A DNA stretch of 64,000 bases, taken from contig NZ_BAFV01000120.1 in the NCBI RefSeq assembly GCF_000308515.1, forward strand, positions 1 through 64,000, given 5' to 3'. This DNA is from Nocardia carnea NBRC 14403. GTDB lineage: Bacteria; Actinomycetota; Actinomycetes; Mycobacteriales; Mycobacteriaceae. This document shows, in pieces, positions 59,766 to 64,000 of this stretch. A program made the translations under genes and the position numbers. Within the stretch, counting starts at the first letter, position 1. Every line of letters starts with the position of its first letter. The notes beneath the pieces are model-generated. The model saw only the letters and a list, made by a program, of their open reading frames with translations. It searched no databases and was not told the DNA's origin.

Positions 59766-61232
59766 ATGAGCGGGGCACACCGGGTATCGGCGCTGGTGAT
59801 CGGCGCTGGGTTCGGCGGTATCGGGGTGGCGATCGAATTACGGCGCCACGGGTTCGGCGATATCACCATCCTGGAGAAAGCCCAGGACCTCGGTGGAGTC
59901 TGGCGGGAGAACACCTATCCCGGCGCCGCCTGCGATGTGCCGTCACCGCTGTACTCCTACTCGTTCGAGCCGAAGCCGGATTGGCCGCAGCGCTACTCCG
60001 GGCAGGCCGCCATCCACGACTACCTGCGCGGGGTCGCGCGCCGGCACGATCTGCTCGACCGCATCGAGTTCGGCGTCGAGGTCACCGAGGCCGCGTTCGA
60101 CGAGAAGACCGGCCGCTGGACCGTGCACACGGCCGACGGCGCCACCCGGACCGCCGATGTGCTGATCTCCGCTGTCGGGCAGCTCTCCCGCCCGCAACTG
60201 CCGGATATTCCCGGCGTGGACAGTTTCACCGGGCAGGCGTTCCATTCGGCGCTGTGGGATCACAGTGTCGACCTCACCGGAAAACGCGTCGCGTGCATCG
60301 GCACCGGCGCGAGCGCGATCCAGTACGTACCGCAGATCCAGCCCGCGGTCGAACACCTCACCCTGTTCCAGCGCACCGCCGCCTGGGTACTGCCGAAATT
60401 CGATACCGACTATTCGCCGGTGCAGCACAAATTGTTCGCGCGTATTCCCGGAATGCTGCTGCTGGAGCGTCTCGGCTGGTGGCTCACCGCCGAGGTCTCG
60501 TCGCTGGGGCTGGTCGAGTTGCCGGTTATCAGCCGCCTCGTGGCGAGGATGGCGGGGCGGAATCTGCGCAAGAATGTCGACGATCCGGAATTGCGGGCGA
60601 AACTCACCCCCGACTATCCGATCGCCTGTAAACGCACCCTGTTCTCCAGCGATTACTACCCGGCACTCACCCAGCCGAATGTCGAGGTGACCACTGCCGC
60701 CGTCGCCGAGATCACCCCGCAGGGCGTACGCACCGGTGACGGCACTGTGCACGAAGCCGATGTGATCATCTACGGCACCGGTTTCAAGGGGACCGAATTC
60801 CTGTGGCCGATGCGGATCAGCGGCCGTGGCGGCCGGGAACTGGCCGAGGCGTGGTCGGACGGGGCGCATGCCTATTACGGAATGACGGTGCCCGATTTCC
60901 CGAATTTCTTCATGGTGTACGGACCCAATACGAACCTGGGGGTCGGGTCGATCATCTACATGATCGAAACGCAGTCCCGCCATATTCGTCAGGCACTGCA
61001 ATTGCTCGCGGATAAACCAGGTCATGTGCTCGAGGTTCGCGCCGAGACCGAGCGCGCGTTCAACGACGCTCTGCAGACGCGGCTCGATCGCACACCGTGG
61101 AACTTCTGCTCCAGTTGGTATCGCAATGCGGCCGGGAAAATCACCAACAACTGGCCCGGTACGGTCACCAGCTACCGGCGCCGCGTGCGCAAACTGGAGC
61201 CCCAGGACTATCGGCTCACGCCCGCCGCGTAA
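59766..61232 (+). CDS. Flavin-containing monooxygenase / Baeyer-Villiger-type oxidoreductase
   Basis: 488 residues. FAD-binding GAGFGGIGVAIEL (about 13-25), the second Rossmann motif GTGASAIQYVPQI (NADPH site, about 180-192), GGVWRENTYPGAACDVPS, and the BVMO/FMO-type FHSALWDHSVDLTGKRVACIG segment resembling FxGxxxHxxxW. It oxidises ketones or a lipophilic substrate. Isolated gene; SD AGGAGTAGG just before the ATG. Confidence 0.9.
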   Translation: MSGAHRVSALVIGAGFGGIGVAIELRRHGFGDITILEKAQDLGGVWRENTYPGAACDVPSPLYSYSFEPKPDWPQRYSGQAAIHDYLRGVARRHDLLDRIEFGVEVTEAAFDEKTGRWTVHTADGATRTADVLISAVGQLSRPQLPDIPGVDSFTGQAFHSALWDHSVDLTGKRVACIGTGASAIQYVPQIQPAVEHLTLFQRTAAWVLPKFDTDYSPVQHKLFARIPGMLLLERLGWWLTAEVSSLGLVELPVISRLVARMAGRNLRKNVDDPELRAKLTPDYPIACKRTLFSSDYYPALTQPNVEVTTAAVAEITPQGVRTGDGTVHEADVIIYGTGFKGTEFLWPMRISGRGGRELAEAWSDGAHAYYGMTVPDFPNFFMVYGPNTNLGVGSIIYMIETQSRHIRQALQLLADKPGHVLEVRAETERAFNDALQTRLDRTPWNFCSSWYRNAAGKITNNWPGTVTSYRRRVRKLEPQDYRLTPAA

Positions 61233-61349
61233 TCCCTTGGGGCGCGGTGCCGTCACCGCCACGCGATCCTTTTCACATGTGCCTCTCGTCTCTGGGCACC
61301 GCGGGACCGGCCTGCCAGGCTGGCTCGAGGGTTACGAGGAGGTGCCGGG

Positions 61350-62414
61350 GTGCGAACACGAATCGACTGGGTATCGGTATTCGACAATGCCGCACGCGAT
61401 GCGGGGTTCGTCCTCGACGATTGCCAGCGCACCGCCGCCGCCCCGCTGGCCCGTCTCGGCGACGAATTATCCGGGCGGCGCCGCATTTTCGGATCGCTGC
61501 CGCGTGGTGTCTACGTCTGGGGACCGGTGGGCCGGGGAAAGAGCTGGCTGGTCGACACCTTCTACGAAGCGATGCCCGGACCGCATAAACGCCGTATCCA
61601 TTTTCACGAGTTCTTCCGCGAGTTCCATTCCCGCTACGCCGCCCACCGCCAGGAACCCGGCGCCGGGGAACGCGCGGTCCAGGACCTGCTCGGCGAGGCC
61701 CGGCTGGTCTGCTTCGACGAATTCCATGTGCACGATCCCGGTGATGCCACCATCCTCGCCAAGGTCGTGAGCGCCCTGTTCGCGCGCCGCATCACTTTGG
61801 TCGCCACCTCGAACTATCCGCCATCCGGCCTGCTGCCGAACCCGCTGTTCCACCATTTGATCGAACCGGTCGCGGCCGCGCTCGAGGTCGCCCTGGACGT
61901 CGTCGAAGTGGCGGGCCCGCACGATTACCGGCGCACCGGGCCGGCACCGGCCACCGGATTCGGTCTCGGCCGCTACCTGTGGCCCGGCGACCCCGACCGG
62001 CTTGCGGCGGCGGGGCTGCGTATCCCGGAACCATCCGAACGCCGGCAGGTCGCCTTCGGTACCCGCACCGTCACCGCCCTGGCCGTACGCGGCACGGAGA
62101 TCTGGTTCGACTTCACGGACCTGTGCGACCGTCCGTTCTCCACCATCGACTACCTCCGGCTGACCGATCGGTACAGCCACTGGACTCTGTCCGGGCTTCC
62201 TGTCCTCACGACGGCCGACCGCGATGCCGTACAACGTTTCGCCAACCTCGTCGACGTCCTGTGCGACCGCCGGATACCGCTGAACCTCATCGCCCACGCA
62301 CCCCTGGGCGAATGTCTGTCCGGCGACCGGCTCCCCCCGGATATCCACCGCACCGCCAGCCGGCTGGCTCTGCTACCGGGAGCCGCCGATACGGCTGCGG
62401 GGGCCGGTCAGTAG
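61350..62414 (+). CDS. zapE: ZapE/AFG1-family ATPase
   Basis: 354 residues from GTG with GAGGAGG upstream. P-loop GVYVWGPVGRGKSWLVDTF (Walker A about 53-71), the family-specific HFHEFFREFH and LVCFDEFHVHDPGDA (Walker B), and VATSNYPPSGLLPN. AFG1-like ATPases act at division or in protein quality control. A 7-base overlap with the convergent 62408 gene is likely to be two ends meeting. Confidence 0.93.
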   Translation: MRTRIDWVSVFDNAARDAGFVLDDCQRTAAAPLARLGDELSGRRRIFGSLPRGVYVWGPVGRGKSWLVDTFYEAMPGPHKRRIHFHEFFREFHSRYAAHRQEPGAGERAVQDLLGEARLVCFDEFHVHDPGDATILAKVVSALFARRITLVATSNYPPSGLLPNPLFHHLIEPVAAALEVALDVVEVAGPHDYRRTGPAPATGFGLGRYLWPGDPDRLAAAGLRIPEPSERRQVAFGTRTVTALAVRGTEIWFDFTDLCDRPFSTIDYLRLTDRYSHWTLSGLPVLTTADRDAVQRFANLVDVLCDRRIPLNLIAHAPLGECLSGDRLPPDIHRTASRLALLPGAADTAAGAGQ

Positions 62415-62869
62415 TCGGGGAAGAGCCAGAGATCCTGCGCGGCCGCCGCCCCCAGATACGCCGCCAGCGAGCGCGCCCGGGTGAGCGCGTAGCCGTCGTC
62501 GCTGTCGGCACCGAACGACGGTATCTCCGCATCTCCCGCTTCGGCCCGGCCGAGCCATTCGTCCAGACGTTCCAGGAAACCGCGCACGTCATCGGGGTCG
62601 AAGAGCTCATACAGGCTCAGCCCGAACTCGTCGGACACCCATTTCTCGTACACCTGTCCGCGAAACCCGGTCGGGTCGCCGTCGGAGGGCCAGAACAAGC
62701 CCCCTTGCGCGAAATCGCGCGGCAATTCGTCGAACGGTTCGAGATCGTCCGGATGCAACCAGCCGAACTCCCCGCGCTCCTCGGCCGGCATCGCCTGGAT
62801 CTGCTGGAAGGCCGCCCTATCGGATACCCGGCTCTGGCTGGGCCGGACCGCGTACACGTCGAGTCCCAT
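62408..62869 (-). CDS. Hypothetical cytoplasmic protein
   Basis: 153 residues, acidic, with no membrane segment. MGLDVYAVRPSQSR and GLFWPSDGDPTGFRGQVYEKWV are the distinctive parts. Similar small proteins occur in actinobacteria, without a known role. GAGG lies immediately before the ATG. It converges on zapE with a 7-base overlap. Confidence 0.7.
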   Translation of the reverse strand: MGLDVYAVRPSQSRVSDRAAFQQIQAMPAEERGEFGWLHPDDLEPFDELPRDFAQGGLFWPSDGDPTGFRGQVYEKWVSDEFGLSLYELFDPDDVRGFLERLDEWLGRAEAGDAEIPSFGADSDDGYALTRARSLAAYLGAAAAQDLWLFPDY

Positions 62870-63045
62870 GGCCTCAGCCTATGTGGTTCTCCACCCGGGT
62901 GCAGGCTCTGCGCTACATACCCGCAGCGCGGGATCACCCGGATCCCCCCCCCACCACGCTCGAGGACGGCGGTAAGGTCGGCTTCCGCGGCGGGCGCATC
63001 CGTTCCAGGGCCTACCCAGCAAGGGGTTTACCCGTGGCGACTCCC

Positions 63046-63074
63046 GGGGTAACCGGCCCGGAACCCCGTTTTTT
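63046..63074 (+). terminator. Stem plus T-run in front of a gene: attenuator candidate
   Basis: GGGGT (from 63046) can pair with ACCCC (63063-63067), with an inner CC/GG pairing, followed by GTTTTTTG. It lies only 16 bases before the start of the secreted-protein gene and 630 bases after zapE, so it cannot end zapE. A leader transcript is implied. The stem is short and imperfect. Confidence 0.4.
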
Positions 63075-63089
63075 GAGAGGAATATTCTC

Positions 63090-63527
63090 TTGCGAAATAT
63101 CTTGCGACCGTTTGCTCTAGGCGCTCTTGCCGCAACCGCCCTGCTCTCGGTCGCGGCGCCCGCGGGTGCCCAGACGGCCGCCGATTTCCAGGACGCCCGC
63201 GTCGATATCGCACCCGGATGCGCCGGCACGGTTCGCAGTCAGGTAGCCGTCGCTCCGCTACCGACCGATGCCCCGGGCGTCGGGGTTTCGGTGCTGTTCC
63301 GAGCGGACCGTCCCGATCCGTCGTGCTCGCTGTCGGCGACGGTGTCCTGGCGCAATACGGCAACCGGCGCCACCGGATCCCAGGAAGTCACCGTCTCGTC
63401 GGTCCCCGCCCCCGGCGGCTGGTTCCCGACCGACCACGGTTTCCAGCGGGCGCTGGCCGATACGGGCCCGGGCCCGGTGGTCGTCACGATGAGTACGAAT
63501 CCGGGCGAGGTGAGCGTCACGGTCTGA
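63090..63527 (+). CDS. Small secreted protein of unknown function
   Basis: 145 residues from TTG. Signal peptide LRNILRPFALGALAATALLSVAAPAGAQ ends with an AGA cleavage site. The mature part is beta-rich with two cysteines (APGCAGT, PSCSLSA) that could form a disulfide. SD GAGAGG lies close by. Exported by Sec, it may be a wall or extracellular factor; no family is recognised. Confidence 0.7.
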   Translation: MRNILRPFALGALAATALLSVAAPAGAQTAADFQDARVDIAPGCAGTVRSQVAVAPLPTDAPGVGVSVLFRADRPDPSCSLSATVSWRNTATGATGSQEVTVSSVPAPGGWFPTDHGFQRALADTGPGPVVVTMSTNPGEVSVTV

Positions 63528-63598
63528 TCGGTCGTGAGCCGGGCGGTCACCTGCCGCCCGGCTTCCGTCGCGAAGGTCCGGACCGGCTCAGGTGTCCG

Positions 63599-64000
63599 TC
63601 ACGAACTACGGCGACCGCCCCGTGGCACCTCCCGGAACGGCACATTGTGGTCCGACCGCGCCTCTCTGGGCATACCCAGTACACGTTCGCTGATCACATT
63701 GCGGGCCATTTCGGTGGTGCCGCCCCCGATACAACTCACTTGCCGCATCAGGAACACATCGCCGGCGTCGCCGAACTCCTCGTCCCATACCGCGTCACCC
63801 GCAACCTCGAATTCGATGGTCGCCCGGCGTGATTCGGCTATCCCTCGGAACAGGCGCCCGATGGCCGCCGACTGCTCGGGGATACGACCGGACATCATCC
63901 CGGTACCGAGCCGCCGCTGCAGCGCGCTCCCGACGACGTCGAGCATCCGGTCCTCACCGATGAGGTCGCGCACGCCCGATTCGTCGACGGTCCCGGCCCG
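63599..64000 (-). CDS. Acyl-CoA dehydrogenase, C-terminal part (cut by window edge)
   Basis: The window holds about the last 133 residues of an enzyme whose start lies beyond position 64000. LLGTGMMSGRIPEQSAAIGRLFRG-like helices and SCIGGGTTEMARNVISERVLGMPRE at the end are the classic acyl-CoA dehydrogenase C-terminal domain (FAD and substrate helices). It oxidises an acyl-CoA in fatty acid or sterol-chain breakdown. The N-terminal and middle domains are outside the window. Confidence 0.88.
   Translation of the reverse strand, partial: RAGTVDESGVRDLIGEDRMLDVVGSALQRRLGTGMMSGRIPEQSAAIGRLFRGIAESRRATIEFEVAGDAVWDEEFGDAGDVFLMRQVSCIGGGTTEMARNVISERVLGMPREARSDHNVPFREVPRGGRRSS

Noticed and set aside
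62941..62953. A run of C residues that could mark slippage or a repeat.
   Set aside because: It is a single homopolymer in a gene-free gap with no repeat partner or reading frame.
62880..63089. A ydaO-type (c-di-AMP) riboswitch before the secreted-protein gene.
   Set aside because: The gene is not an Rpf-like protein and the conserved core of that riboswitch class is not seen; only the terminator-like stem remains.

Overview
The window reads as chromosomal DNA of a high-GC mycolata actinomycete, most likely Nocardia or a close relative such as Rhodococcus. Evidence: a complete yrbE/mce operon, a cutinase-like secreted esterase, a mycothiol-dependent maleylpyruvate isomerase-type protein, many GTG starts, 4-base ATGA/GTGA gene overlaps, and several genes whose start codon lies 6-7 bases after a TANNNT box (the layout of leaderless actinobacterial mRNAs). 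No insertion sequence, tRNA, rRNA, CRISPR array or phage gene was seen. This is ordinary chromosome with a few decayed fragments.

Layout. 83-4016: mycothiol-enzyme homologue and TetR gene (divergent), then a leftward set of four membrane-protein genes (orphan oxidase subunit III/IV-like pair and a paralogous pair of unknown seven-helix-type proteins). 4017-4249: divergent control region with two copies of a 16-base palindrome. 4250-13468: nine-gene Mce lipid importer operon (two permeases, MceA-F, one Mce-associated protein). 13477-15334: leftward P450-TetR pair. 15595-16920: metY with terminator. 17000-25635: Kdp high-affinity K+ ATPase operon, including two tiny membrane peptides and the KdpD/KdpE sensor pair. 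25640-34693: alkylsulfatase, LapA-like protein, SulP anion carrier, small membrane proteins, AI-2E-type exporter, and a large MalT-like LuxR regulator.

34816-42389: cell-surface and secreted enzymes (polysaccharide deacetylase lipoprotein, DUF4015 glycosidase-like protein, cutinase), a deaminase and a carotenoid-cleavage-type oxygenase. 42422-47596: two divergent operons. One holds GT2, a DUF2064 protein and a methyltransferase; the other holds a GT-C-like membrane protein and a two-component system. 47619-54290: a compact sulfate-ester locus. A TetR gene, a TauD-type dioxygenase and a formylglycine-generating enzyme run left; an MFS carrier and a formylglycine-type arylsulfatase run right; a TetR-like operator lies between. 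54402-64000: DUF202 pair, a decayed stretch with an epimerase fragment, quinone oxidoreductase, ArsR/SRPBCC operon with a tandem operator, nucleotidyltransferase with a leader peptide, ankyrin protein, flavin monooxygenase, ZapE, a small secreted protein and the end of an acyl-CoA dehydrogenase.

Themes. Sulfur acquisition recurs: alkylsulfatase, SulP, MetY, arylsulfatase with its own maturase, and a TauD-type dioxygenase. Lipid import and oxidation (Mce, P450, acyl-CoA dehydrogenase, flavin monooxygenase) and envelope remodelling are the other two. The best candidate for a little-described unit is the self-contained arylsulfatase/maturase/dioxygenase/exporter locus. The palindrome-linked Mce/orphan-oxidase-subunit region comes next.
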